Assembly (NCBI RefSeq): GCF_013283785.1
Contig: NZ_JABCPZ010000007.1
Coordinates: forward strand, 1 to 64,000
DNA: 64,000 nucleotides
Reading direction: 5' to 3'
Origin: Nonomuraea antri
Lineage (GTDB): Bacteria; Actinomycetota; Actinomycetes; Streptosporangiales; Streptosporangiaceae
Under the pieces are notes generated by a model. That model searched no databases. It worked only from the letters and a program-made list of their open reading frames with translations, and was not told the DNA's origin. Positions 53,001 through 60,562 of the stretch are shown in pieces. The translations under genes and the position numbers were made by a program. Numbering within the stretch: position 1 is the first letter of the stretch; each line of letters begins with the position of its first letter.

Positions 53001-54174
53001 CGCCTGCGCGGACCTGGCCGAACTGGCCGCCGCCATCGACGGCCGGGCCCCGGCCGCGCCACCCGACCTGTACGGCGACGCCGTCCTGCCCGCGGACTTC
53101 GCCGTCGGCGCGGGACGGGTGCCGGCCCAGCTCCGGCGGGTCCTGCTCACCGGCGCGACCGGCTTCCTCGGCGCCCACCTGCTGGCCGACCTCATGACCC
53201 GCACCCAGGCCACCGTCCACTGCCTGGTCAGGGGCGCCGACCCGGGCGAGCGGATCAGGCGCAACCTGGCGGCACACGGGCTGTGGCGGGAGGACTTCGC
53301 GGCCAGGATCGTCCCGGTTCCCGGTGACCTGAGCCGTGAGCTGCCCGGCCTGCCGTCCGAGCTGGACCTGATCCTGCACAACGGCGGGGCCGTCGACTTC
53401 ACCCGTCCCTACGCCCGGCTGAAGCCCGCCAACGTGGACGGCACGCTGGCGATACTCCGCCTGGCCGCCCGCACGGCGACGCCCGTGCACCTGGTCTCGA
53501 CGCTCGGCGTGTACCTGACGCCGGGGGAACGGGTGGTGCGCGAAGGCGACCTGCTGCCCGACCCCGGGCACCTGCACCTGGGCTACGACCAGAGCAAATG
53601 GGTGGCCGACCGGCTCGCGGCGGCGGCCAGGGAGACCGGGCTGCCGGTGGCGATCCACCGCCCGGCCAGGATCTCCGGCGACAGCCGCACCGGACGCTCG
53701 GTCAAGGACGACTTCCTGGCCAGATTCTTCGCCACCTGCGCGCAGCTCGGATCGGTGCCGGCCGGCGAACACCTGGACATGGCGCCCGTCGACCACGTCG
53801 CCGCCGCCATCGGCCACCTGGCCAGGTCCGGCGCCGAGGGCGACTTCCACTACCACAACCCGCGCACGCTGGGCTCGGCCGAGCTCGCGCGCGGGCTGAC
53901 CGAGCGCGGCATCCGGGTGCGCCTGGAGCCCGCCGACGCCTGGCGGGCCGAGGTGCGCCGCCGGCTGGCCGCGGGCGAGGAGCTGCCGCTGGCCGCCTTC
54001 CCCGCCTACTTCGCCGAGTACGGCGACGAGCGCGGCCCGAGCTTCGACTGCTCGGCCACCGCGTCCGTGCTGGCCGCGGCCGGGCTCGTCTGCCCGCCCG
54101 CGGACACCCTGCTCGGCGCCTACCTGGACGACCTGATCGACGCCGGTGTGCTGCAAGGAGCCCTTCGTGCCTAG
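50056..54174 (+). CDS. Single-module NRPS: condensation-adenylation-carrier-reductase
   Basis: The 1372-residue protein has a condensation domain (about 10-430) with active site HHIIGDA at 134-140, an adenylation domain (about 455-930) with YVIYTSGSTGVPKGV, YNHYGPTEATVCAT, YATGDLVRR and GRIDRQLKINGVRIEPGEVE, a carrier domain with the phosphopantetheine serine in DNFFDLGGHSLL (about 957), and a terminal NAD(P)H thioester reductase (about 1030-1372) with LLTGATGFLGAHLL and YDQSK. The N-terminal C domain needs an acyl donor from elsewhere, and the reductase should release an aldehyde. My tentative specificity code is D-A-G-D-M-G-H-V-C, which I cannot assign. ATG behind AGGGGGACGG. Confidence 0.92.
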   Translation: MDTARAHDAVMSRAQERLWFLDRLASGGSSYNIAVAERFTGPLDAAALQGAFTDLVARHEALRTVFPESGGRPSARVRPAGPVTVERLDATEDRLPELLAERSNRPFDLAEGPLLRLSLLRLGPADHVLLLVLHHIIGDAWSLERILFPELSARYAAHLAGDPAPMPGQARPYSDYARRQRERDHDADLDFWSADLAGVPALDLPLDRPRPAAPSGAGGLVIHRMPIELWEGVRELARAERCTPFMVMLAAYQTLMSRYSGQDDFCVGVPIAGREEVDDEQVFGPFVNTLALRADLDGDPTVRDLVKRVRRRVLRSFGHREVPFDEVVGALRRRGDDGQLVQTMLNLDNPEEGLANGTGSLNLTGLDRVPVVSGLAPAKFDLAVDVIVYPAHLQFILTYSSELFEPATVERMAGHLRRLLEEMVARPGARLSELDMLTAEEFALVLPDRLDGLIAQQTARTPDAPAVVTGAGVLTYAELDRRAALLAAELDLPPGSLVGVRLRAGTEAMVALLAVLKAGAAYVPIDPFQPEARTQVMLDGCAAVISEDGITRLPGRAIEAGAAYVIYTSGSTGVPKGVVVEHRTAARLAASFRDAHGFGPGQRVLMVPPLSFDASVGDIFPALISGAALVLHPDPASLSGPEVLRLCADLGITMIDTASALWQQWVEDLSGLGQADIGPLTTMMVGGESVPIERLRAWAELTGGKVAFYNHYGPTEATVCATVYRTIDGGELPGRTHLPIGHALPHVRAYVLDRHGNPAPIGVPGELHLGGECVARGYLGRPEQTAERFLSDPFLPGATRYATGDLVRRHPDGTLDFLGRIDRQLKINGVRIEPGEVESACLAHPGVRECVVTAVGGRLVAYLVGTPPTTLSTAELRGFLADRLPPAMVPTAAVMLESVPLTPHGKVDFRALPEPDVASVPYESPKTATEQAVADVWAEVLGGRAGRFDNFFDLGGHSLLTPRTVTRLAEVTGVEVPLATFFACADLAELAAAIDGRAPAAPPDLYGDAVLPADFAVGAGRVPAQLRRVLLTGATGFLGAHLLADLMTRTQATVHCLVRGADPGERIRRNLAAHGLWREDFAARIVPVPGDLSRELPGLPSELDLILHNGGAVDFTRPYARLKPANVDGTLAILRLAARTATPVHLVSTLGVYLTPGERVVREGDLLPDPGHLHLGYDQSKWVADRLAAAARETGLPVAIHRPARISGDSRTGRSVKDDFLARFFATCAQLGSVPAGEHLDMAPVDHVAAAIGHLARSGAEGDFHYHNPRTLGSAELARGLTERGIRVRLEPADAWRAEVRRRLAAGEELPLAAFPAYFAEYGDERGPSFDCSATASVLAAAGLVCPPADTLLGAYLDDLIDAGVLQGALRA

Positions 54175-55477
54175 AACGTTCACGGTGATCTGGTCGTCCC
54201 AGCTCCTGTCGATCATCACCTCCAGCGTCACCGGGTTCGTCCTGGGCGTCTGGGTCTTCCAGCGGACCGGCTCGGCCACCCAGTTCGTGACGATCACGCT
54301 CTGCGCGATCCTGCCCGAGGTGCTGTTCGCGCCGCTGGCGGGCTCGCTGGCCGACCGGTGGGACAGGCGCAAGCTGATGATGGGGGCCGACCTGGGCGCC
54401 GCCCTGACCACCGGCGCGCTGGCCCTGCTGCTCGTCACGGGCGAGCCGCAGGTCTGGCACATCTACCTCATCACCGCCGTCGGCGCGGTCTTCGGCACCG
54501 CGCAGATGGCGGCCTACCACTCGATGATGCCGCTGCTCGTGCCGAAGGAGCAGCTCGGCAGGGCCAACGGCATGATGCAGGTGGCCGACGCCGTCCGCAT
54601 CGCCGCGCCGCTGCTGGCGGGCACGCTGCTGGTGGGCGTCGGCATGACCGGCGTGGTCGTCATCGACCTGGTGGCTTTCCTGGTCTCGCGCGTGGTGCTG
54701 CACCTGGTGCCGCTGCCGAGCGCGGTGACCAGGCCGGGCGAGGGCAGGCCGGCCGAGCCGTGGCTGCGCGACCTGGCCTTCGGCATCAGGTACCTGCGGG
54801 CCAGGCAGGGGTTGCTCTGGCTGGTCGGGCTGCTGGCCGCGTACAACCTGTTCTTCGGCATGGCGGGCGTGCTCGTCCAGCCGCTGATCCTCTCCTTCGG
54901 CTCGGCCGCCGTGCTCGGCGCGCTCATGGCCGCGGGCGGGGCGGGCGTGTTCGTCGGCGGCCTGGTGCTGAGCGCCTGGGGCGGGCCCAAGCAGCGGGTG
55001 CGCGGCCTGCTCGGCTTCATGGCCGCGGGCGGCGCGCTGCTCGCCGCGCACAGCCTCAGCCCGTCGGCCGCGCTGATCGCCGTGGTCGCGCCCGCCTTCC
55101 TGTTCACGCTGCCGTTCGTCCAGGGGACCGGAATCACGATCCTCCAGCTCAAGACCCCACCGGACGAGCTGGGCCGGGTGCTCAGCACGGTCCGGATGGT
55201 CACCCAGGCCGCGACCGTGCTCACCTACCTGGCCGCGGGCCCGCTCGCCGACCAGGTGTTCGAACCGATGCTGGCGCCCGGCGGCCTGCTGGCCGGCAGC
55301 GTCGGCGAGCTGATCGGCACCGGGCCCGGCCGCGGCATCGCCCTGATCTTCATCATCGCCGGCGCCGGGCTGCTCGTGCTCGCGCCGTTGGCCTATCTCC
55401 AGCCCCGCCTGCGGCGGGTGGAGACGGAACTACCCGACATCGAGGAGCCCTCCGATGCCGCTGTATCTCGATCCTGA
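54167..55477 (+). CDS. MFS exporter of the NRPS cluster
   Basis: The 436-residue protein is an enterobactin-exporter-like (EntS/MFS_3 type) transporter with about twelve membrane segments: RTFTVIWSSQLLSIITSSV, LADRWDRRKLMMGADLGAAL, and QLGRANGMMQVADAVRIAAPLLAG. It probably exports the NRPS product. The GTG at 54167 overlaps the NRPS end by eight bases and has AAGGAG upstream. The end overlaps the methyltransferase by 23 bases. Confidence 0.88.
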   Translation: MPRTFTVIWSSQLLSIITSSVTGFVLGVWVFQRTGSATQFVTITLCAILPEVLFAPLAGSLADRWDRRKLMMGADLGAALTTGALALLLVTGEPQVWHIYLITAVGAVFGTAQMAAYHSMMPLLVPKEQLGRANGMMQVADAVRIAAPLLAGTLLVGVGMTGVVVIDLVAFLVSRVVLHLVPLPSAVTRPGEGRPAEPWLRDLAFGIRYLRARQGLLWLVGLLAAYNLFFGMAGVLVQPLILSFGSAAVLGALMAAGGAGVFVGGLVLSAWGGPKQRVRGLLGFMAAGGALLAAHSLSPSAALIAVVAPAFLFTLPFVQGTGITILQLKTPPDELGRVLSTVRMVTQAATVLTYLAAGPLADQVFEPMLAPGGLLAGSVGELIGTGPGRGIALIFIIAGAGLLVLAPLAYLQPRLRRVETELPDIEEPSDAAVSRS

Positions 55478-56504
55478 CGCACTACACACCTTCCGCGATC
55501 TCAACCAAGGCCCGGGCGCCATGCTCGACCTGATCGGCGCCATGGCCTTCCGCGCCGCGGGGACGGCCCAGCGGCTCGGCCTGTTCGAGGTCGTCGCCGC
55601 CGGACCCATGAGCGCCGCGGCGCTGGCCGGGAAACTCGGCGTCCCCGAGCAGCCACTGACCGTCCTGCTCGACGCGCTCACCGGCTTCGGCTACCTGGAG
55701 CGGACCGGCGAACAGTACGCCGCCGGACCCGCGGCCAGCCCGTGGCTCGACAGGAACGCCGGCGGCGGGTTCGCGCCCGCGCTGGCCGTCTGGCACGACC
55801 TGATCGGCGAGCTGTGGACCGGCCTGGAGCACGCGGTACGCACCGGCCGGCCGCGCGAGCCCTACTACCCGTGGCTGGAACGGCGGCCCGGCACCCTGCG
55901 CGACTTCCAGACCATGCTCGCAGGACTGGCCTGGATGCTCGCCCCCGCCGTGGTCAAGGCGGCGCCGCCGGTGCGCGGCAGCCTGCTGGACATCGGGGGC
56001 GGTCACGCGATCTACAGCCTCGCCTTCTGCCGGGCCGCCGCCGACCTGACCGCCACCGTCGTGGACCTGCCAGGCGCGCTGGAGCAGGGCCGCGCGCACG
56101 TGGCGGACGCCGGTCTGGCCGACCGGGTCCGGCTGGTGCCCGGTGACCTGGCCGACCCCATCGAGGGTCGGCACGACGCGGTGCTGCTGTTCAACGTCGT
56201 CCACGGTCTCGACCCCTCGGCCAACGCCGACCTGTTCGAGCGGGTCTTCGCCGCGCTGCGCCCCGGCGGCGTGGTGCTCGTCCTGGAGCCCTTCGCCGAC
56301 CCGCCGGCCGGGACCGGCGGGCACGACGCGGCCTTCCTCGGCGGTTTCAGCCTCAACCTGGCCGCCACTCAGGGCGGGCGGCTCTACGCCTTCGACGAGG
56401 TCGCCGGATGGGCGTCCGCGGCGGGACTGACCGGACTCGAACGGCTCGCGCTCGACGCGCCCAGCACCGACGAACTGCTCGTGGCCAGGCGGGAGGCGCA
56501 GTGA
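55455..56504 (+). CDS. SAM-dependent O-methyltransferase-like enzyme
   Basis: The 349-residue protein has the N-terminal dimerisation and winged-helix part seen in plant-type O-methyltransferases (RAAGTAQRLGLFEVVAAGPM, LAGKLGVPEQPLTVLLDAL) and a Rossmann SAM domain (GSLLDIGGGHAIYSLAFC, VVDLPGALEQ, LFNVVHGLDPSANADLFERV, LRPGGVVLVLEPFAD). The substrate is probably a hydroxyl group on the cluster product, perhaps one added by the flavoprotein encoded next. C-methylation is possible for relatives. ATG at 55455 inside the previous gene; the stop overlaps the next start as GTGA. Confidence 0.87.
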   Translation: MPLYLDPDALHTFRDLNQGPGAMLDLIGAMAFRAAGTAQRLGLFEVVAAGPMSAAALAGKLGVPEQPLTVLLDALTGFGYLERTGEQYAAGPAASPWLDRNAGGGFAPALAVWHDLIGELWTGLEHAVRTGRPREPYYPWLERRPGTLRDFQTMLAGLAWMLAPAVVKAAPPVRGSLLDIGGGHAIYSLAFCRAAADLTATVVDLPGALEQGRAHVADAGLADRVRLVPGDLADPIEGRHDAVLLFNVVHGLDPSANADLFERVFAALRPGGVVLVLEPFADPPAGTGGHDAAFLGGFSLNLAATQGGRLYAFDEVAGWASAAGLTGLERLALDAPSTDELLVARREAQ

Positions 56505-57730
56505 AGATCGCAATCGTGGGCGCCGGGCCCGCGGGCAGCCTGCTCGCCTGCTACCTGGCCAAGGGCGGCCACCGCGTGGACGTCTACGAGCGGCGCTCCG
56601 ACCCCCGCGGCCACGACGACGCCGAGGGCCGCTCGATCAACCTCGGCCTGTCGGCCCGCGGCGTGCGCGCGCTGACGGACGTCGGCCTCATGTCCGAGAT
56701 CTGGCCGCTGACCGTGCCGATGCGCGGCAGGGCCGTGCACACGCCCGACGGGCACGTGTCGTTCCACCCGTACGGCACCAGGCAGGAGGAGATCCTGCAC
56801 TCGATCCGCCGCCGCGACCTGGTCGTCAGCCTGATCAGGCACGCGAGCGCGGCCGGTGTCACCTTCCACTTCGACACCCCGCTCACCGACCTGCCGGAAG
56901 GGGACGCGGTCGTCGGCGCCGACGGCGCGTTCTCCACGGTCAGGACGCTGATGCAGCGCACCGTCAGGGCCGACTTCCGCCAGGAGTTCCTGCCCTGGGG
57001 GTACAAGGAGCTGACCATCCCGCGCGTGCCCTCGCACCACGAGGCGCTGCACGTGTGGCCGGGCGGCGACGACGGCCTCATCGTCACCCACCCCAACCTG
57101 GACGGCTCCGCCACCGCGACGCTGTTCCTGCCCTACGAGCGGTTCGCCGAGATCACCGACCCCGAGGCGTTCTTCGCCCGCCGCTTCCCCGACGCCCTCG
57201 ATCTCATCCCCGACCTGGCCAAGGAGTACGCCGAGCGGCCCGTGGGGCACCTCGTCTCGGTCCGCACCGCGCCCTGGCACCACGAGGGGCGGATCGTGCT
57301 CATCGGCGACGCCGCCCACGCCGTCTACCCCTTCTACGGCCAGGGCATGAACTCCGCGCTGGAGGACTGCACCGTGCTCGACGCCTGCGTGGCCGAGCAC
57401 GGCGACGACCTGGCCGCCGCCTTCGCCGAGTTCGAGCGCCGCCGCCGTCCGCACACCGACGTGCTGGACGAGCTGTCCAGGCAGAACTTCGTCGAGCTGC
57501 GCGAGCGGGTGCGCTCGCCGCTGCACGCCGCGCGCAAGCGCGCCGACCTCATGCTGGCCCGGGCCTTCCCCGGCCGCTGGGTCCCCCTCTACACGATGGT
57601 CTCCCACACCACCACGCCCTACGCCGACGCGCTCGCCCGAGCCGAGCGGCAGGACGCCGTCCTTCGCTGGGCCGCCCTGGGCGGCGCCGGGCTCGCCGCG
57701 ATCGCCATGCTCGCCAGGAAGGTCCGCTAA
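56501..57730 (+). CDS. Kynurenine 3-monooxygenase-like FAD monooxygenase
   Basis: The 409-residue protein is a group A flavin monooxygenase close to kynurenine 3-monooxygenase: IAIVGAGPAGSLLACYLAK, GRSINLGLSARGVRAL, the GD motif VLIGDAAHAVYPFYGQGMNS and a C-terminal hydrophobic helix (AALGGAGLAAIAMLARK) that recalls the membrane anchor of KMO. It should hydroxylate kynurenine or a related aromatic. No tryptophan dioxygenase or kynureninase is next to it. GTG at 56501 follows GGGAGG and overlaps the methyltransferase stop. Confidence 0.88.
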   Translation: MKIAIVGAGPAGSLLACYLAKGGHRVDVYERRSDPRGHDDAEGRSINLGLSARGVRALTDVGLMSEIWPLTVPMRGRAVHTPDGHVSFHPYGTRQEEILHSIRRRDLVVSLIRHASAAGVTFHFDTPLTDLPEGDAVVGADGAFSTVRTLMQRTVRADFRQEFLPWGYKELTIPRVPSHHEALHVWPGGDDGLIVTHPNLDGSATATLFLPYERFAEITDPEAFFARRFPDALDLIPDLAKEYAERPVGHLVSVRTAPWHHEGRIVLIGDAAHAVYPFYGQGMNSALEDCTVLDACVAEHGDDLAAAFAEFERRRRPHTDVLDELSRQNFVELRERVRSPLHAARKRADLMLARAFPGRWVPLYTMVSHTTTPYADALARAERQDAVLRWAALGGAGLAAIAMLARKVR

Positions 57731-57735
57731 GAACC

Positions 57736-58389
57736 ATGCTCACGGATCACACCGACCCCTCACGTGTGCTGATCGAACTGTCCGACCTCGACGGCGACGA
57801 CGAGATCGTCAAGTTGTACGGCGAACCGCTGCGTCACATCGTGACCTGGGCGCGTACGTACCTGACCCGCCCGCATCCCGAACTCGGCAGGAAGGGACCC
57901 GTGTGTCCCTACGCCCAGACCTCGCTCGACAAGGGCACCTTCTACCTGGCCGTCTGCCGCGGTGAGCCGACGGTGGCCGACCTGACCGGCCTGCTGGCCG
58001 GATACCGCGCGTGGTTCCAGCGGCTGGTCAGCCCCGAGGGGGTGTCGCCGCAGTTCCGCACGATCCTGGTCCTGGTGCCCGACCTGCCCGACGACGAGGC
58101 CGCGGCGGTGATCGACGCGGCCCAGCTCGAGTTGAAGACCGACTACGTCCGGGCCGGCCTGATGATCGGCGAGTTCTACCCGGGGCCGCCGCCCAAGGCC
58201 GGGCTGTGGAACACCGACTTCAGGCCGCTGGGCAGCCCGGTGCCGCTGCTGGCGATCAGGCACATGGTGGCCAGCGACTTCCCGTTCCTGAAGGACGACC
58301 CGGAGCAGACCGCCGCCTATCTGGAGCGCTTCGGCGACCGCCCGCCGGCCGTGCTCAGGGAGGCGATAGCCGCCGTCCGGCCGGGCTGA
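57736..58389 (+). CDS. DUF6875-like protein of the NRPS cluster
   Basis: The 217-residue protein resembles a poorly known actinobacterial family (DUF6875): RKGPVCPYAQTSLDKGTFYL near 54-73, a middle part LVPDLPDDEAAAVIDAAQ and a C-terminal MIGEFYPGPPPKAGLWN with LLAIRHMVASDFPFLKDDP. The conserved Cys-Pro-Tyr and the His/Asp residues hint at an enzyme, but no reaction is known. It follows the flavoprotein by five bases and closes the operon. I infer a tailoring or cyclisation role from position only. Confidence 0.72.
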   Translation: MLTDHTDPSRVLIELSDLDGDDEIVKLYGEPLRHIVTWARTYLTRPHPELGRKGPVCPYAQTSLDKGTFYLAVCRGEPTVADLTGLLAGYRAWFQRLVSPEGVSPQFRTILVLVPDLPDDEAAAVIDAAQLELKTDYVRAGLMIGEFYPGPPPKAGLWNTDFRPLGSPVPLLAIRHMVASDFPFLKDDPEQTAAYLERFGDRPPAVLREAIAAVRPG

Positions 58390-58417
58390 CCGGCCGCACC
58401 GCCGGGGCCGTCACATC

Positions 58418-58455
58418 GCGCCGCCGCCGTCCGACGAGGACGGCGGCGGCGCTTT
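58418..58455 (+). terminator. 15-bp intrinsic terminator with U-tract after the NRPS operon
   Basis: GCGCCGCCGCCGTCC (58418-58432) pairs with GGACGGCGGCGGCGC (58438-58452) around the loop GACGA and is followed by TTT. It ends the NRPS operon and isolates it from the ABC importer operon. Confidence 0.92.
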
Positions 58456-58492
58456 CGCATTCCCGGCCGGCCGCCGACAGTGCGTTTCTGGA

Positions 58493-58568
58493 TTGTTACC
58501 GGAAACAACAAACTCCGGACCTGGAGGGTCTTCCAAAGCAGGCCGCAGCGGAATACGTTGCCGCAAAC
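58493..58568 (+). promoter_or_regulatory. Operator-like repeats upstream of the sugar ABC operon
   Basis: TTGTTACCGGAAACAA (58493-58508) is a 16-base palindrome with one mismatched pair. A related sequence GTTGCCGCAAAC (58557-58568) follows about 60 bases later; both are followed by AACA-rich sequence. They lie before the binding-protein gene. The operon's own ROK regulator is a natural candidate binder. The site form differs from the palindrome near nagZ. Confidence 0.45.
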
Positions 58569-58609
58569 AACATTCATCCGGGCCCCTCCGGAAGAAAGGA
58601 CCCTGCACC

Positions 58610-59731
58610 ATGCGCAAGGGGATCCTCAGCATGACCGCCGCGGCAGCCGCGCTCGCCCTCGGTCTCACCGCCTGCGGGGGCGAAAGCGGTCAGACCACGT
58701 CGACGTCCTCCGCCTCAGCATCCGCCTCCCAGCCGGCGCAGAAGGCCGGGAAGATCGGCGTCATCCTGCCCGACAGCAAGTCCTCGGCCAGGTGGGAGAC
58801 GGCGGACCGCAAGTTCCTCCAGGAGGCGTTCACGGCCGCCGGCGTGGAGTACGACATCCAGAACGCCCAGAACGACAAGAACGCCTTCCAGACCATCGCC
58901 GACCAGATGATCACCAACGGGGCCACCGTCCTGATGATCGTCAACCTGGACAGCGGCAGCGGCAAGGCCGTCATCGACAAGGCCAAGTCCCAGGGCGTGG
59001 CCGTCATCGACTACGACCGGCTCACCCTCGGCGGCGGCGCCGCCTACTACGTGAGCTTCGACAACACCAAGGTCGGCACCCTGCAGGGCGAGGGCCTGAG
59101 CAAGTGCCTGACCGACAAGAAGGCGGACAAGCCCATCGTCGCCTACCTGAACGGCTCGCCCACCGACAACAACGCGACCCTGTTCAAGGCCGGCTACGAC
59201 GGCGTGCTCAAGCCCAAGTTCGACGCCGGCGAGTACGTCAAGGGCCCCGACCAGGACGTGCCCGAGTGGGACAACACCCAGGCCGGGACGATCTTCGAGC
59301 AGATGCTCACCAGCGAGCCGAAGATCGCCGGCGTGCTGGCCGCCAACGACGGGCTCGGCAACGCCGCCATCACCGTGCTGAAGAAGAACAAGCTCAACGG
59401 CAAGGTGCCCGTCACCGGCCAGGACGCCACCGTCCAGGGCCTGCAGAACATCCTGGCCGGCGACCAGTGCATGACGGTCTACAAGGCGGTCAAGAAGGAG
59501 GCCGAGGCCGGGGCCAAGCTCGCCGTGGCGCTGGCCAAGGGCGAGAAGCCGGCCGCGAGCGGGACCGTCAAGGACACCACCACCAACCAGGACGTCCCCG
59601 CCGAACTCCTCGAACCGCAGGCGATCTTCTTCGACAACGTCAAGGACGTCGTCGCGGACGGCTACGTCACCAAGGAGGAACTGTGCACGGGTGACTTCGC
59701 CGAGAAGTGCACCGAGGCCGGAATCCAGTGA
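58610..59731 (+). CDS. Sugar ABC transporter substrate-binding lipoprotein (XylF/RbsB type)
   Basis: The 373-residue protein starts with a lipoprotein signal (lipobox LTAC at about residues 20-23) and a Ser/Ala-rich spacer. It continues as a periplasmic-binding-protein type 1 domain: KIGVILPDSKSSARWETADR, DQMITNGATVLMIVNLDSG, KSQGVAVIDYDRLTLGG, GVLAANDGLGNAAITVL and VTGQDATVQGLQNILAGDQ. This matches xylose-type binding proteins. It is anchored outside the membrane and delivers a pentose or related sugar to the permease. The ATG follows GAAAGGA. Confidence 0.92.
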   Translation: MRKGILSMTAAAAALALGLTACGGESGQTTSTSSASASASQPAQKAGKIGVILPDSKSSARWETADRKFLQEAFTAAGVEYDIQNAQNDKNAFQTIADQMITNGATVLMIVNLDSGSGKAVIDKAKSQGVAVIDYDRLTLGGGAAYYVSFDNTKVGTLQGEGLSKCLTDKKADKPIVAYLNGSPTDNNATLFKAGYDGVLKPKFDAGEYVKGPDQDVPEWDNTQAGTIFEQMLTSEPKIAGVLAANDGLGNAAITVLKKNKLNGKVPVTGQDATVQGLQNILAGDQCMTVYKAVKKEAEAGAKLAVALAKGEKPAASGTVKDTTTNQDVPAELLEPQAIFFDNVKDVVADGYVTKEELCTGDFAEKCTEAGIQ

Positions 59732-59788
59732 AAAATGGGGTGCGGCCGGCGCCACGGGCGCGGGCCGTGCCCTCCTTTAGGGAGCCCC

Positions 59789-60562
59789 ATGACCCCCCTT
59801 CTTGAAGTGCGTGGGATCGACAAGAGCTTCGGCCCGGTGAAGGTCCTGCACGACGTGGCGTTCTCCGCCTACGCCGGCGAGGTCACCGCCCTCGTCGGCG
59901 ACAACGGCGCGGGCAAGTCGACGCTGGTCAAGTGCGTCGGCGGCATCCACCCGATCGACGCCGGCCAGATCTTCTTCGACGGCAGGGAAGTGCACGTGCA
60001 CGGCCCGCGCGACGCCGGCGAGCTGGGCATCGAGATCGTCTACCAGGACCTCGCGCTCTGCGACAACCTCGACATCGTCCAGAACATGTTCCTCGGCAGG
60101 GAGCGCAAGCGCGGCGTCCTGCTCGACGAGGAGACGATGGAGGAGCTGGCCGAGAAGACGCTCAGCAGCCTGTCGGTGCGCACCGTGAAGTCCATCAGGC
60201 AGCAGGTGTCGAGCCTGTCGGGCGGGCAGCGGCAGACCGTCGCCATCGCCAAGGCCGTGCTGTGGAACAGCAAGGTCGTCATACTCGACGAGCCCACCGC
60301 CGCGCTCGGCGTCGCCCAGACCGCGCAGGTGCTGGAGCTGGTGCGCAGGCTGGCCGACACGGGGCTGGCCGTGGTGCTCATCTCGCACAACATGAACGAC
60401 GTCTTCGCCGTCTCCGACCGGATCGCGGCGCTCTATCTCGGCAGGATGGCCGCCCAGGTCAGGACCGCCGACGTGACGCACGCGCAGGTCGTCGAACTGA
60501 TCACATCCGGCCGCAGCGGAGACCTCGGCCTCAAGAACGGGGTCGCCCGTGAGCAAGGTTAA
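59789..60562 (+). CDS. Sugar ABC transporter ATP-binding protein, single-domain
   Basis: The 257-residue protein has one ATPase domain with Walker A GDNGAGKST, signature LSGGQ, Walker B VVILDEPTAAL and switch His in VVLISHNM. Most RbsA/XylG proteins carry two fused ATPase domains in about 500 residues; this one has only one and probably works as a homodimer, as FrcA-type proteins do. ATG at 59789 behind TAGGGAG. The end overlaps the permease start by 14 bases. Confidence 0.92.
   Translation: MTPLLEVRGIDKSFGPVKVLHDVAFSAYAGEVTALVGDNGAGKSTLVKCVGGIHPIDAGQIFFDGREVHVHGPRDAGELGIEIVYQDLALCDNLDIVQNMFLGRERKRGVLLDEETMEELAEKTLSSLSVRTVKSIRQQVSSLSGGQRQTVAIAKAVLWNSKVVILDEPTAALGVAQTAQVLELVRRLADTGLAVVLISHNMNDVFAVSDRIAALYLGRMAAQVRTADVTHAQVVELITSGRSGDLGLKNGVAREQG

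Noticed and set aside
52063-54462. Open frame of about 800 codons antisense to the NRPS
   Set aside because: Shadow of the NRPS coding frame; no recognisable domain.
50056-58389. Pyrrolobenzodiazepine cluster
   Set aside because: Only the C-A-T-R NRPS, methyltransferase and KMO-like enzyme fit; the anthranilate-activating NRPS and kynurenine-forming genes are missing.
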